A DNA stretch of 57,438 bases from JAVBNT01 sp031551355 (lineage in GTDB: Bacteria > Vulcanimicrobiota > CADAWZ01), in the NCBI GenBank assembly GCA_031551355.1, contig JAVBNT010000032.1, forward strand, positions 1-57,438, read 5' to 3'. The notes under the pieces are model-generated. The model worked only from the letters and a program-made list of their open reading frames with translations, ran no database searches and was not told the DNA's origin. The translations under genes and the position numbers were made by a program. Shown piece by piece: positions 24,224 to 33,369 of this stretch. Position 1 is the first letter of the stretch, and each line of letters starts with the position of its first letter.

Positions 24224-26041
24224 TCAAATTAAATCATCACTTCCGGCTTTCGGCAGAGTAAACGCAAAGTCACAGCCATGTTCCGTTTCATCGGCAATCC
24301 AGACCCTGCCGCCAAGAGTTTCAACGATCTGTTTTACAATTGCCAATCCAAGTCCCGAGCCGCCCTGTTCCCTTGAACGCGCCTTGTCAATCCTGTAAAA
24401 TCTTTCAAAAATCCTCAAGCGGTCCTCCAAAGGAATTCCCGGACCTTCATCTATAACATGAAATTCCGCAAAATCATCATCGGAAAATAGTTTCACGGTT
24501 ATTTTGGAGTCCGACGGCGAATAGCGGATCGCATTGTCAACAAGGTTTATGATCACCTGCTGAACCCTGTCACTGTTTGAATATACATTAAGCTGGTTCT
24601 CAAGCTGCATATCCAAAGAAATATTTTTCCCGGAAGCCTTAATCGACAATCTGGCAATAACATCACTTACGAGCATCGAGAGGTCAAAAAAGTCAAGTTC
24701 CATTTTTACCATTCCGGAATCAAGTCTTGACAAATCCAGCAAACTTTTTACCAGTCTCGCCAGACGATCGGCTTCTTTATTGACTGAAGAAATAAAATGC
24801 CTGGCCTTCTCACCGTCTTCAAGGGCACCGTCAAGCAGCAGTTCCGTAAACCCCTTAATTGATGCGAGCGGGGTTTTTAGTTCATGGGAAACATTGGAAA
24901 CAAAATCAACCCTCATATCGTCGAGTCTCGACAGTTCGGTTATATCATGAAAAAGGAAAATAACCCCCTGAATTTCATGATTGCCGGCTCTCAGCGGTGA
25001 ATAACCAATCTTGACAACCCTGCCGCCGGACAGGCCGCGCATCGTCTCGATAGCCGAATAACCGGTTGAAATTACGTTTTCAAAAAGCTCCCTCAAACGG
25101 CTAAAGGGCAGCGAATCGCTGTCCATATTATCCTTGAGTCCTTCCAGGGTAAAACAACCCAAAAAATTACAGGCAACACTGTTTACCATCATTATATTGC
25201 GCTCGGCATTAAAAACAATAACCCCATCAGACATGTGTGAAAGGACGTCCTGCAGCTTCTTTTCTTCATCAAGAAGTTCTCTCAGCGTCGATTGCAGGCG
25301 AATGCGCATATTGTCAAACTGCCTTGAAAGTTCCCCTATTTCATCTCCGCGGTTCATTTTTACCGATGTAGTCAAATCTCCCGAAGCCATTTTTTCTGCG
25401 GCTTTGGTTATACTTCTTATGGGATTGGCAATAAACGAAGATAAAAAAGCACTGAAAACAGCAAGGATAATAATTGAAAAAATAACTCCGGCACCGTATT
25501 CGCGCGTCATCCCCGAGAGAATTTCCCTGACATAAACGAGTGAAGTCGTCGCAAAAACGGCACCGACCACCTCTTCCCCCGAATAGGAGCCGCGAACAAT
25601 CTTTACCGGGCAGCAAAGTGATATCCTTGCAACTCCAATCGCCGGTGAAGATCTGAAAACCTGCGACGTCTCCTGGCCGTAAAGAGCCTTATCAAGCAGT
25701 TCGGATCTTTCCGGCGGAATTTCTCCCAAATGGCCGGTGTCCATAAGGACCTTGCCCTTGCCGTCGAAAACCGTGATCCTGCTGTTGGCTGACTGCCATG
25801 TAAGGCCCTCCGTAAGCATCTTCACCGTTCTCTTTTCACGCGGTGACAAAGACGACGGATCTAAAAAATGCTTTTCCCACAGCCTGGCGACAAGACGGAC
25901 GTCATAACTCAAAGACGTCTCCAGTGAATTTATAAAATAGCTTTCAACAGAGCGGAACGAAATTACCCCGACAAGCAGCATTGAGAAAATAATCACGAGC
26001 AGGTAAGAAAACATTAATTGCCATACAATCTTTTTAAACAA
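24224..26041 (-). CDS. Sensor histidine kinase, WalK/PhoR type
   Basis: Domains in order: membrane helix (about 9-28), extracytoplasmic sensor loop (30-175), second helix (about 184-204), HAMP (205-257), PAS (265-375), HisKA with phosphorylatable His386 in FVSNVSHELKTPLASIKG, and HATPase with NLVDNAIRYS, DEGPGIP, IFERFYR and GGSGLGLAIVK. This order is that of WalK/PhoR kinases, which in Gram-positives govern wall metabolism or phosphate response. The start is TTG at 26041, 6 nt after GGAG. It is paired with the response regulator 63 bp upstream and preceded by an L,D-transpeptidase, so a cell-wall role is plausible. Confidence 0.93.
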   Translation of the reverse strand: MFKKIVWQLMFSYLLVIIFSMLLVGVISFRSVESYFINSLETSLSYDVRLVARLWEKHFLDPSSLSPREKRTVKMLTEGLTWQSANSRITVFDGKGKVLMDTGHLGEIPPERSELLDKALYGQETSQVFRSSPAIGVARISLCCPVKIVRGSYSGEEVVGAVFATTSLVYVREILSGMTREYGAGVIFSIIILAVFSAFLSSFIANPIRSITKAAEKMASGDLTTSVKMNRGDEIGELSRQFDNMRIRLQSTLRELLDEEKKLQDVLSHMSDGVIVFNAERNIMMVNSVACNFLGCFTLEGLKDNMDSDSLPFSRLRELFENVISTGYSAIETMRGLSGGRVVKIGYSPLRAGNHEIQGVIFLFHDITELSRLDDMRVDFVSNVSHELKTPLASIKGFTELLLDGALEDGEKARHFISSVNKEADRLARLVKSLLDLSRLDSGMVKMELDFFDLSMLVSDVIARLSIKASGKNISLDMQLENQLNVYSNSDRVQQVIINLVDNAIRYSPSDSKITVKLFSDDDFAEFHVIDEGPGIPLEDRLRIFERFYRIDKARSREQGGSGLGLAIVKQIVETLGGRVWIADETEHGCDFAFTLPKAGSDDLI

Positions 26042-26104
26042 ATGAATCTCCGGTCAAAGGCAATAAATTGGAAAATATTTTAATTAAAAACAAAAAAGCG
26101 GCAA

Positions 26105-26830
26105 CTAATCCCGCGGATCCTGAAACATATAACCTACTCCCCTGTGGGTAATAATATAACGGGGATTAGCGGGATCGGCCTCTATTTTTTCTCTCAAACG
26201 CGCAACAGTCACATTGACAATTTTACTGTCACCGTAATAATCATATCCCCACAGTGCATCAAGCAGGTTTTCTCTTGACAGCACCTTGTTGGCATTTTGT
26301 ATAAGAAAAACAAGCAGTTCAAACTCTCTCGGAGTGAGCTCAACCTTAAGACCGTTCAAAAAAACTTCCCTGCGGTCAAGATTTACTGAAAGGGAAGAAA
26401 ATACATACTCACGGATTTCTACCGACTTTGATGATTTTGCAACCCTTCTGAGAGCTGCGCGTATCCGCGCAACCAGTTCCCTGGGACTGAAAGGTTTGGT
26501 TAGATAATCGTCAGCCCCAAGCTCAAGACCCAAAATCTTATCCATTTCATCGTCTTTTGCCGTCAGCATTATAATCGGCATACCCAGTTCCGTCGATAAA
26601 ATTTTACAGACCTGATAACCGTCGATAACCGGCAGCATAACATCAAGAACAATCAAATCGGGTTTGTGCTGCCGGGCCATCTCCACTGCCGTTCCGCCGT
26701 CAAAAGCTTCCTCTACCGTATAGCCCTCTTTTTCAAGACTGTACCGGATAATTTCAACCATGCTTTTTTCATCGTCGACAACAAGTATTTTCTGTTTCGA
26801 ATTGCCTGATGTACCGGGAGTATTCTGCAT
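26105..26830 (-). CDS. OmpR/PhoB-family response regulator, WalR/PhoP type
   Basis: The receiver domain (about 14-128) has the acidic pair VVDDE, phosphoacceptor Asp63 in VLDVMLP, Thr in MLTAKDD and the conserved Lys in LTKPFSP. The winged-helix effector domain (about 145-238) has LTPREFELLVFLI and VTVARLREKIE with RGVGYMF at the end, the standard OmpR/PhoB fold. Its ATG overlaps the stop of the L,D-transpeptidase (TAATG), giving tight coupling. With the kinase downstream it forms a two-component system. Confidence 0.95.
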   Translation of the reverse strand: MQNTPGTSGNSKQKILVVDDEKSMVEIIRYSLEKEGYTVEEAFDGGTAVEMARQHKPDLIVLDVMLPVIDGYQVCKILSTELGMPIIMLTAKDDEMDKILGLELGADDYLTKPFSPRELVARIRAALRRVAKSSKSVEIREYVFSSLSVNLDRREVFLNGLKVELTPREFELLVFLIQNANKVLSRENLLDALWGYDYYGDSKIVNVTVARLREKIEADPANPRYIITHRGVGYMFQDPRD

Positions 26831-28041
26831 TATAAGTCATCCCTGCTTTCTTCATCATTCACGGCACCTTGAAAAATATCCACTCTCCTGAGTGCCGAAT
26901 TCCAATTGGCAACAAATCCAAGTGCCTGAAGCGATTCACGTAAAGGCAGCAAAAGTCTGCCCTTCCATATATAAGCCGTTTTCATAGTTCTGTCGGCCGG
27001 TAATGTAAATAGCTTGCCGTTTCTGCTGAATTCTACAAAACCGTCCTGTTTATTCCAGTTAACCCCGATTCCCATTTGTGCGAAAACGGAAGCCGGTACA
27101 AAAATTTTGCCCTCAATCATAAACGGCGGCAGCGGCATGGGCTGCTCTACATTATTATAAAATATCTTTGTGGCGATACCAAGTACCGGAGCACAGACAC
27201 CTGTTCTGCGCTTCGAGATAACGAGGGCCGCCGACGTATCGACAAGCTCCTCTATTCCGGCTGACCTCAGCGAAAAAAGCGTAAAACCATCCATATCTCC
27301 GCACATATCATAAACATCAGGATAAACAGACATGTATATAATGCCGTCGGACTCGCTGCGGCCGATAAGAACGGGTTTATAGACTATTTTTACCGTCATA
27401 CCGACCCTTACAAGATCAAAAAGTTCCTTGGCGTCTTCCGGGTTCATCCTTATACACCCGTGTGACACAACCATACCGACAGATAAAGGATCATTCGTCG
27501 AATGAATTCCATATCCGGGCAAGTCAATGCCGATCCATCTGTCGCCGAGCGGATTTTCCGGACCGGGCTCAACCGGTTTTTTATCCTTACCCGCCCAGTC
27601 CGGCGGGATCCAGGTTGGATCTTTCGACTTATTTATTATTTTTGTCGTTGCCACCGGCGTCATCCATTTTTTCGCCCCGACAGCAATCGGATAATGACGG
27701 ACGGCATGTGAAGGGCTGAAAAAATAGAGCATACGTTCAGGAATATTGATCACAACACCTTCCTCAAGGACATCAGGCAAGATGCGCCTTGAAGGTATCA
27801 GTAATGATGTATTATACGGCACTTTAAGCGTCTGTATCTGATTGGCAAGCATGATATGATCAATGGCAAGCCGGTAGCCTGCTGCTATTTTCGCCAGATC
27901 TTCACCCTGATAGGATTCGCGCCGGGTATTTTCACCGATAACCGGTAAAAATCCGTCAACAGCATAGACGCCAGCCGTCACGGAAACCAGCAGCAGGCAT
28001 ATCAACAATAATTTCTGCAAAATATTAAAACAATTAAACAT
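26830..28041 (-). CDS. L,D-transpeptidase (YkuD) with LysM-like segment and copper-amine-oxidase-N-like domain
   Basis: A signal peptide is followed by a LysM-like segment (about 45-90, GEDLAKIAAGYRLAIDHIML then ANQ), a YkuD domain (about 95-225) with the catalytic signature GIHSTNDPLSVGMVVSHGCI then RM (His and Cys at about 194 and 196), and a C-terminal part (about 300-400) like the copper amine oxidase N-terminal domain often seen on wall enzymes (VPASVFAQMGIGVNWNK, LPLRESLQALGFVANWNS). It would form 3-3 crosslinks or attach proteins to peptidoglycan. ATG at 28041 lies inside the last codons of rsmI (8-nt overlap); an upstream TTG (28050) is possible. Confidence 0.92.
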   Translation of the reverse strand: MFNCFNILQKLLLICLLLVSVTAGVYAVDGFLPVIGENTRRESYQGEDLAKIAAGYRLAIDHIMLANQIQTLKVPYNTSLLIPSRRILPDVLEEGVVINIPERMLYFFSPSHAVRHYPIAVGAKKWMTPVATTKIINKSKDPTWIPPDWAGKDKKPVEPGPENPLGDRWIGIDLPGYGIHSTNDPLSVGMVVSHGCIRMNPEDAKELFDLVRVGMTVKIVYKPVLIGRSESDGIIYMSVYPDVYDMCGDMDGFTLFSLRSAGIEELVDTSAALVISKRRTGVCAPVLGIATKIFYNNVEQPMPLPPFMIEGKIFVPASVFAQMGIGVNWNKQDGFVEFSRNGKLFTLPADRTMKTAYIWKGRLLLPLRESLQALGFVANWNSALRRVDIFQGAVNDEESRDDL

Positions 28042-28864
28042 TATCGGCAATCCGTTTTTTTATTAAAAGCACCCTGTTGTAAAGTTCTTTTTTATTACTG
28101 ACAAAAGAGGACATTTCTTCAACAATCTGCTTTAAAGTCATTTTTTCAAGAAGTCTTTTTTCAATTAAATCATCGTCTATTTCATCGTTTTTTTGAACTG
28201 CCTGCAACGGTTCCACTACAACAACGAACTCTCCCTGGATTTTACGGCCGGCAAAATCATCGGCCACATCATCACAGCAGCCCCTGACAACTTCTTCAAA
28301 CTTTTTTGTCAGCTCACGGCACAGGCAAATTCTCCTGCCGGTTATAAAGGGAGAAAGTTCCCCCAGAGTTTTGACGATTCTGTGCGGAGCCTCAAAAAAG
28401 GCAATTGTACGGAGCGAAGAGGCGATCTCTCTGTAAACGTCTGCCCGTTTACTATTTTTTCTCGGAAGAAACCCCAGGAAAAGGAAACTGTCGGCAGGAA
28501 ACCCCGATAAAACAAGAGCTGAAATTGCCGAAGAAGGTCCGGGAAGAACCGAGACAGCAAACCCCTTGTCCAAAGCCTCATCAACCAGCCTAAAACCGGG
28601 ATCGGATATTCCCGGCGTCCCGGCGTCGCTGACAAGGACAACGTTCTCTCCCGACGATAAAATTTTAAAAATCGCACCTGACTGGCAATCCCTGTTCTCC
28701 TCCCTGTAACTCACAAGATTGGCTTTAATGCCGTAATGGTTAAGCATAGCCCTGGTATGTGAAACATTTTCACAGGCAACATTACCGGACTGCCTGATAA
28801 CTTCAAGCGCTCTCAAAGTAATATCGCCGAGATTGCCTATCGGAGTCGAACAGATATAAAGCAT
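28034..28864 (-). CDS. rsmI: 16S rRNA 2'-O-ribose C1402 methyltransferase RsmI
   Basis: The protein has the tetrapyrrole-methylase fold with LYICSTPIGNLGDITLRALE at the N-terminus, VLVSDAGTPGISDPGFRLV (S-adenosylmethionine site), VLPGPSSAISALVLSGFP, then FLGFLPRK and a C-terminal helical part. It methylates the ribose of C1402 in 16S rRNA. The usual EDTR motif reads ENVSHTR here, a change of the acidic residue. The stop of ndk is 6 bp upstream and the next gene overlaps, so it sits inside an operon. Confidence 0.93.
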   Translation of the reverse strand: MLYICSTPIGNLGDITLRALEVIRQSGNVACENVSHTRAMLNHYGIKANLVSYREENRDCQSGAIFKILSSGENVVLVSDAGTPGISDPGFRLVDEALDKGFAVSVLPGPSSAISALVLSGFPADSFLFLGFLPRKNSKRADVYREIASSLRTIAFFEAPHRIVKTLGELSPFITGRRICLCRELTKKFEEVVRGCCDDVADDFAGRKIQGEFVVVVEPLQAVQKNDEIDDDLIEKRLLEKMTLKQIVEEMSSFVSNKKELYNRVLLIKKRIADNV

Positions 28865-28870
28865 TGCCTG

Positions 28871-29314
28871 TTAAATCCATGAAGAAGACAAAGTCTTATA
28901 GTCGCAGATTTCATTTTCTGCAAAAAATACCGGAATTTCCCGAAGCGCGCTTTCTTCGGAGTCAGAGGCATGAACACAGTTGCGGTTGGTATTGACGGCA
29001 AATGTTCCTCTAATGGAGCCGGAATCGGCCTCAAGAGGGTTGGTAGAGCCGATAATTTTTCTGATTATTGCTATTACATTAGGTCCCGAGACAACCATGG
29101 CGACAAGAGGAGAAGAGGTCATAAACTGAATCGTCGGTTCATAAAAATCCTTGCCTTTATGAACCGAATAAAGCTCCTCAGCCCTTTCGCGGGTAAGCCG
29201 CAGCATTTTCATCGCTAAAATCGTCAGACCTTTCATTTCAACTCTCGAAATAATCTCACCCATATGTCCGCGCATAACGGCATCAGGTTTTACAAGCATC
29301 AAAGTTTTATTCAT
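28871..29314 (-). CDS. ndk: Nucleoside diphosphate kinase
   Basis: The protein transfers the gamma phosphate between nucleoside triphosphates and diphosphates through a phosphohistidine. LVKPDAVMRG at the start and NRNCVHASDSEESALREI with active His115 are diagnostic. The loop usually reads NxIHGSDS; here Gly is Ala. Length (147 residues) is normal with a few extra C-terminal residues. GGGAGG precedes the ATG. It is the first gene of the operon ndk-rsmI-ldt-response regulator-kinase. Confidence 0.97.
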   Translation of the reverse strand: MNKTLMLVKPDAVMRGHMGEIISRVEMKGLTILAMKMLRLTRERAEELYSVHKGKDFYEPTIQFMTSSPLVAMVVSGPNVIAIIRKIIGSTNPLEADSGSIRGTFAVNTNRNCVHASDSEESALREIPVFFAENEICDYKTLSSSWI

Positions 29315-29492
29315 AAAACAATTCCTCCCCTGAAAATCAGTTTACTTCTTCTATAGGCGCAATACAATCCCTCTAAACCTACTGCGCAGGCAGACAAAAA
29401 ACATCGTCATAACCGCAGGACAAATATATTGTTTGTGCAATTATATTTAGGGTCTTTTGCCTATGGCCAACTTTAAAAAGCGGAGCTCTTCT

Positions 29493-31136
29493 ATGGATTA
29501 CCTTAATATAATATCCGAACCACGCCTGATTATTCTGTTTTTAGTCTCCACACTGCTGAGCGTCCTGAGCGTAACAACAATAGCCACCAGAATAGCCGCC
29601 ATCCAGACAAAAAAAGTCGCTATGGCGTTTTCAATATACAGTATATTTTTTCTGATTACAAGATTTGCCAACCTGTTCTACCTCCCCTATCTCGGTATCT
29701 ATGTGGACAAAGCCGAACAGACCGGAAATATGGATCTCTTGATGATGCAGATAAGGTTTATCATCTTTGGAGCTGCCGTAGGTTCCATATTGGGCTGGAT
29801 TCTGATGCCTACTTTTGTGGAACTGTATAAAAAAGGAATAGGAGCCCTTGAAAAAGAGCAGTCAATGGTAAGGGTAATCCTGAAACTGTTTTTTAATCCC
29901 GCCAACTGGATAAAAGCCATCAAATGCCTAAAAAAACCATCGTTTATGGGAGCCAGACTATTCCACCTGGAAGGCGCTCCGCAGGGAATACTGTATTTTA
30001 ATATCTTTGCCACCGGAATATGGACCGTGGGAGCCCTTTGTGCCATATACGCAAGCGGAATGAATCCGGAGTTTAAAAGAACGGCGATTTTGCTTTCCGG
30101 ACTCGTAAATGCAGTCGCGGCAATATTCTTCAGTCTGATAATAGATCCCAAAGTTTCACTGATAACGGATCAGGTCGTAAAAGGTGAAAAACCGGAAAAA
30201 CAACTTTACTCGATATCATTGCATCTTATGGCGGGAAATGTCGTCGGCTGCCTTATAGCTCAATTTTTCATATTCCCGGGAGCATGGGTTATTAACGAAG
30301 CGGCTATTGCCATGGGAAATCATGCCATCGTAGGAAACTTCATTGTCCTTACGGTATTTAACGCCATTGTTATGCTGAAAGGCTCGACAACGTATTCTTC
30401 AAGAATATCGGCCGTAATAACAAAAAATGTCGCCACGGCAATAGCCATCTATAATTTCTTCTTCCTGATTACAAGACTCTCGCAGCAAATATTCGCTCCG
30501 CTGATTGGAACAATGGTCGACACTGCCGTAAAAACCGCCAATCTGTCAACACTTGAATTTCAATTTAGATGGCTGATAGGCGGTTCTACGATAGGCGCCA
30601 TCTTAGGTTTGCTAATGCTGCCGACGTTTGTGGAAATTTATAACAAAGCTATTAAAGGAATGGAAATTTACGGATCGCTTACAAAACTACTATGGAAATT
30701 CTGTATAACCCCGGAAATATGGAAGAAAACAATACTTTGTCTGCGAAGGCCAAGTTTCATGGGAGTAAAATTAAATGACATCAACAAAATTCCCAAAAAT
30801 TTTCTCATTGCCAACATAATAGTTATTGCTTTCCATACTGTAGGTGTAATGGCGGCAACTTATGCCAGTGCCGCGTATCCGGACGCAAGAGGAGTTACGT
30901 TATTGTCTTCCGTAATCAATGGAGTCGCAACGATACTTTTGAGCGTAATGGTAGATCCCGCTACAGCCATGATCACAGATGAAACGATACATGAAAAAAG
31001 ACCGTTCAAACATATCCGGATAATGGCCGTGTTTCTTGCAACCGGTACGGTTATCGGGACACTAATATCACAGATAATATTCATACCCAGCACAGAATTA
31101 ATCAAAGCCTGTACCTCAATATTAGGGAAAATTTAA
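29493..31136 (+). CDS. Duplicated Amj-family protein (alternate lipid II flippase family)
   Basis: The 547-residue membrane protein consists of two homologous halves (about 15-265 and 285-540). Paired blocks are ATRIAAIQTKKVAMAFSIYS with FFLITRFANLFYLPYLGIYV versus SRISAVITKNVATAIAIYNF with FFLITRLSQQIFAPLIGTMV; PTFVELYKKGIGALE versus PTFVEIYNKAIKGME; KKPSFMGARL versus RRPSFMGVKL; and DPKVSLITDQ versus DPATAMITDE. The unit resembles Amj (YdaH), which flips lipid II in Bacillus as a single protein of about 270 residues. GGAG lies 7 nt before ATG 29493; earlier starts (29457, 29463) lack a site. It is divergent from ndk. Confidence 0.8.
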   Translation: MDYLNIISEPRLIILFLVSTLLSVLSVTTIATRIAAIQTKKVAMAFSIYSIFFLITRFANLFYLPYLGIYVDKAEQTGNMDLLMMQIRFIIFGAAVGSILGWILMPTFVELYKKGIGALEKEQSMVRVILKLFFNPANWIKAIKCLKKPSFMGARLFHLEGAPQGILYFNIFATGIWTVGALCAIYASGMNPEFKRTAILLSGLVNAVAAIFFSLIIDPKVSLITDQVVKGEKPEKQLYSISLHLMAGNVVGCLIAQFFIFPGAWVINEAAIAMGNHAIVGNFIVLTVFNAIVMLKGSTTYSSRISAVITKNVATAIAIYNFFFLITRLSQQIFAPLIGTMVDTAVKTANLSTLEFQFRWLIGGSTIGAILGLLMLPTFVEIYNKAIKGMEIYGSLTKLLWKFCITPEIWKKTILCLRRPSFMGVKLNDINKIPKNFLIANIIVIAFHTVGVMAATYASAAYPDARGVTLLSSVINGVATILLSVMVDPATAMITDETIHEKRPFKHIRIMAVFLATGTVIGTLISQIIFIPSTELIKACTSILGKI

Positions 31137-31208
31137 AAGGATTAAAAAGACAATATAAGGAATATAATAGCAAAATAGCTTGAAAAATTTATTTTAAGGA
31201 GAAATATT

Positions 31209-31898
31209 ATGAGCACAGACGGAATTCTTTTGGAATACAAGGGTAAAAAAAATGACGTAATAAAATACAAAACAATCGTAGATTCAAATCAAATTCTCCA
31301 GGAAAAAGATAAGAAACAGGAAATCAGCAGCAAAATCGAAATACTTATGTCGCAAACGATTATGGAAGTTGACGGCGACGGCAACTTAACGGTAGACGTT
31401 GTAATTGAAGATGGGAAAGTCACAAGGGGCGGAGAATCTTCCCCGCTTCCCAATGCCGGACAAAAAATTACCATGAAAATGAAAAAAACCGGTGAAGTAA
31501 CTTATACCAGCGTTCCTATAGACTTTTCACAGCCTTCTTTCCCTGAAGGGCTCAAAAAGAAAAAAGACAGATGGGATTCGATAAGCACAATAAATGTTCA
31601 GGAAAGACAGGAGCCAATAAAATTAAATTATAAATATATACTCTGGGATATAATCAAACAAGGTAAGTATGACTGTGCAGAAATCAAAGTAAGCTGCCCG
31701 GAAACAAGCGTAGAGCTTCAGGAAGGCGTAATGCAGACCATTTCCGCAACCGGTTCAACATACTTTGCCCACACCGAAGGTTTTCTGCTAAAATCGGAAG
31801 TTGAAACTCAAACGGTAATAACGGTTCCCAAAGAAGAAGTGGTAATAAATACCCGCATAAGAGTAAATGTCGACTTAGCCGAAATCAAAAAAGCATAG
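31209..31898 (+). CDS. Hypothetical beta-rich protein (DUF6263-like)
   Basis: The 229-residue protein is dominated by alternating strand patterns (YKGKKNDVIKYKTIVDSNQI, GDGNLTVDVVIEDGKV, TKTGEVTY-like turns, then TGSTYFAHTEGFLLKSEVET). The opening G-x-x-Y-K-Y pattern followed by a D/N-rich mid-part is reminiscent of DUF6263-type proteins, which are normally exported; here no signal peptide is visible, so it is probably cytoplasmic. AAGGAG precedes the ATG. It lies 72 bp after the Amj gene and may share its transcript. Function is unknown. Confidence 0.65.
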   Translation: MSTDGILLEYKGKKNDVIKYKTIVDSNQILQEKDKKQEISSKIEILMSQTIMEVDGDGNLTVDVVIEDGKVTRGGESSPLPNAGQKITMKMKKTGEVTYTSVPIDFSQPSFPEGLKKKKDRWDSISTINVQERQEPIKLNYKYILWDIIKQGKYDCAEIKVSCPETSVELQEGVMQTISATGSTYFAHTEGFLLKSEVETQTVITVPKEEVVINTRIRVNVDLAEIKKA

Positions 31899-31928
31899 TC
31901 CGGTAATAAAAAATAACCGTATAAAAAT

Positions 31929-31958
31929 GTGGGCTGCCGTGCTAGCGGTGGCCCCTTT
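31929..31958 (+). repeat. Copy of the GGCTGYCGTGCT...GGCCCC motif
   Basis: GGGCTGCCGTGCTAGCGG and the following TGGCCCCTTT match the terminator at 18512-18547 read on its other strand, with only a few substitutions and a 1-2-base size change. GGGC/GCCC form the stem. It follows the hypothetical gene at 31209-31898 by 30 bp and may serve as its terminator. Confidence 0.5.
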
Positions 31959-32040
31959 AAATTTCTCTTATATGGCAAACAGCTCCAGGTTTTAAGGCAG
32001 CCCCCCGGCTAATTACAAATAAGGGTATATTTTTCTGACA

Positions 32041-32177
32041 GAATGTCGTAGCCAAAACCAGCCGATTTTGACATCTTTTGCTCTCTCACAGAGAAGAGGA
32101 GAATAAATGCCAGTTAAAAACTCTCTGTATTCTCCTCTTCTCTGTGAGAAACCATTTTTTCTTAACTTAATGAATTG
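32041..32177. repeat. MITE-like element, family 2, short copy
   Basis: The ends (GAATGTCG at the left, TTAACTTAATGAATTG at the right) resemble the terminal repeats of the element at 4900-5220, and the interior is nearly the same over CAGCCGATTTTG, CTCTCACAGAG, ATAAATGCCAGTTAAAAACT and CTCCTCTTCTCTGTGAGAAA. It lacks the second half of the longer copy, and no target duplication is visible. No gene is seen in 31899-32308. Confidence 0.6.
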
Positions 32178-32308
32178 GTAAGCTTACACGCCTCAACAAA
32201 TATTTCGTTTTATTTTATATCAGTTTAGACTTTACACGAAACACGGAAAAGACCTACTGCCAAAATTTCCAAACATATTAAGTTCCGGCAATAAATACAG
32301 CACATAAA

Positions 32309-33058
32309 CTAGTCTCCGTTTTCCTTTTTTACTTTTTCAAAAAAAGCAATTGCATCCACATAAAGCTCGGGGCACAGGCTGTGTCCGATATCATATCTTT
32401 TGGTTTCAGCATCTATTTTATAATATTTTGCTTCTTTCATGAATCCCTCAAGAAACTGCTTGCGAAGCTCCTCGTCTTTATCACCCACAGTTACCCAAAA
32501 TTTGACGTCTATATACTTATCGGGCCTGATTTCACCACCAAAGGCATGTATTACCGTAGCGGAAACAAGTTCCGGATGTATCAGTGCAAATCTTCCGCAA
32601 AACTGCGCCCCTGCCGACACTCCCATCATATACAGTTTACCGGGAGTAATATCTTTATATTTCAGCGTATCAATAATATCGATTAAAGCATATCCCGACC
32701 AGGCACCCGGATACTGATAACTGGTACAGCTTTCCCAATTTTCTTCATCAAATTTAAATGTGGGCGCGACAATGACAAATCCTTCCCTCTCTGCGAGGTC
32801 CTTAAGTTCCGGAGTAACCATTGCCTCTCCGCTGCCGTTTAAACCGTTAACGAGAACCATAACCGGCATTTTCTGCGATACGGTTTTTTTAGCGGCAGGA
32901 ATATAGTAATAGAAATTAAGAGTCTTATTTGCAGAATTGTCCGTTTCTATCGACGACCGTCCCTCGGTAAACTTTGGAACAGACGCTTTTTTACCTGTAA
33001 AAAGGCTACAGCCGCTAAGTAATATTGCAAGAAATATGACCGGTATAAAATATCTCAT
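32309..33058 (-). CDS. Alpha/beta hydrolase lipoprotein
   Basis: A lipoprotein signal (MRYFIPVIFLAILLSGC, lipobox LSGC) precedes an esterase-like alpha/beta hydrolase: nucleophile Ser in GVSAGAQF, a probable acid Asp in TVGDKDE and His in YDIGHSLCPE, with MPVMVLVNGLNGSG forming the oxyanion-side loop. The fold resembles PHB-depolymerase/feruloyl-esterase-type (Dienelactone-like) enzymes; substrate unknown. The frame reaches a start at 33088, but ATG 33058, behind AGGAAAGG, gives the signal peptide directly. It is monocistronic. Confidence 0.85.
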   Translation of the reverse strand: MRYFIPVIFLAILLSGCSLFTGKKASVPKFTEGRSSIETDNSANKTLNFYYYIPAAKKTVSQKMPVMVLVNGLNGSGEAMVTPELKDLAEREGFVIVAPTFKFDEENWESCTSYQYPGAWSGYALIDIIDTLKYKDITPGKLYMMGVSAGAQFCGRFALIHPELVSATVIHAFGGEIRPDKYIDVKFWVTVGDKDEELRKQFLEGFMKEAKYYKIDAETKRYDIGHSLCPELYVDAIAFFEKVKKENGD

Positions 33059-33214
33059 TACTAAACCCTTTCCTATTTGACTAACCATTTGTATATATTT
33101 CTATTCTAAACAGTTTTTACGATTTATGCAACAGTAACAAATAATTAATAATTTAATCCGAGAACAAACTATTTCCGCCACAAAAATATCCGCCCAATAG
33201 GTAAAAAATATAAA

Positions 33215-33269
33215 AAAACGCTTTCCTGTCTCGAAAAAAGCGGGTTTTTTAAGCACAGGAAAGCGTTTT
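33215..33269. terminator. Long hairpin, possible bidirectional terminator
   Basis: AAAACGCTTTCCTGT (33215-33229) and ACAGGAAAGCGTTTT (33255-33269) are perfect 15-bp arms around an inner AAAAAA/TTTTTT stem. The arms begin and end with A/T runs, so either strand would give a stem plus T-run. It lies between two minus-strand genes, 157 bp upstream of the hydrolase start. It could alternatively be a small RNA. Confidence 0.5.
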
Positions 33270-33369
33270 AACAAGCAAGTCTTATATAAATATCAATTCG
33301 ACTAAAAAAAATGCATAAAACGAAAAATCAGATGAATTACGGTTCTGGAGTAACATCAAAACGGGGATG

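Noticed and set aside
31929..31958. Signal recognition particle RNA
   Set aside because: A short piece resembles the 5' end of large bacterial SRP RNA, but the conserved GGAAG/GCAGC apical domain and the pairing strand are absent.
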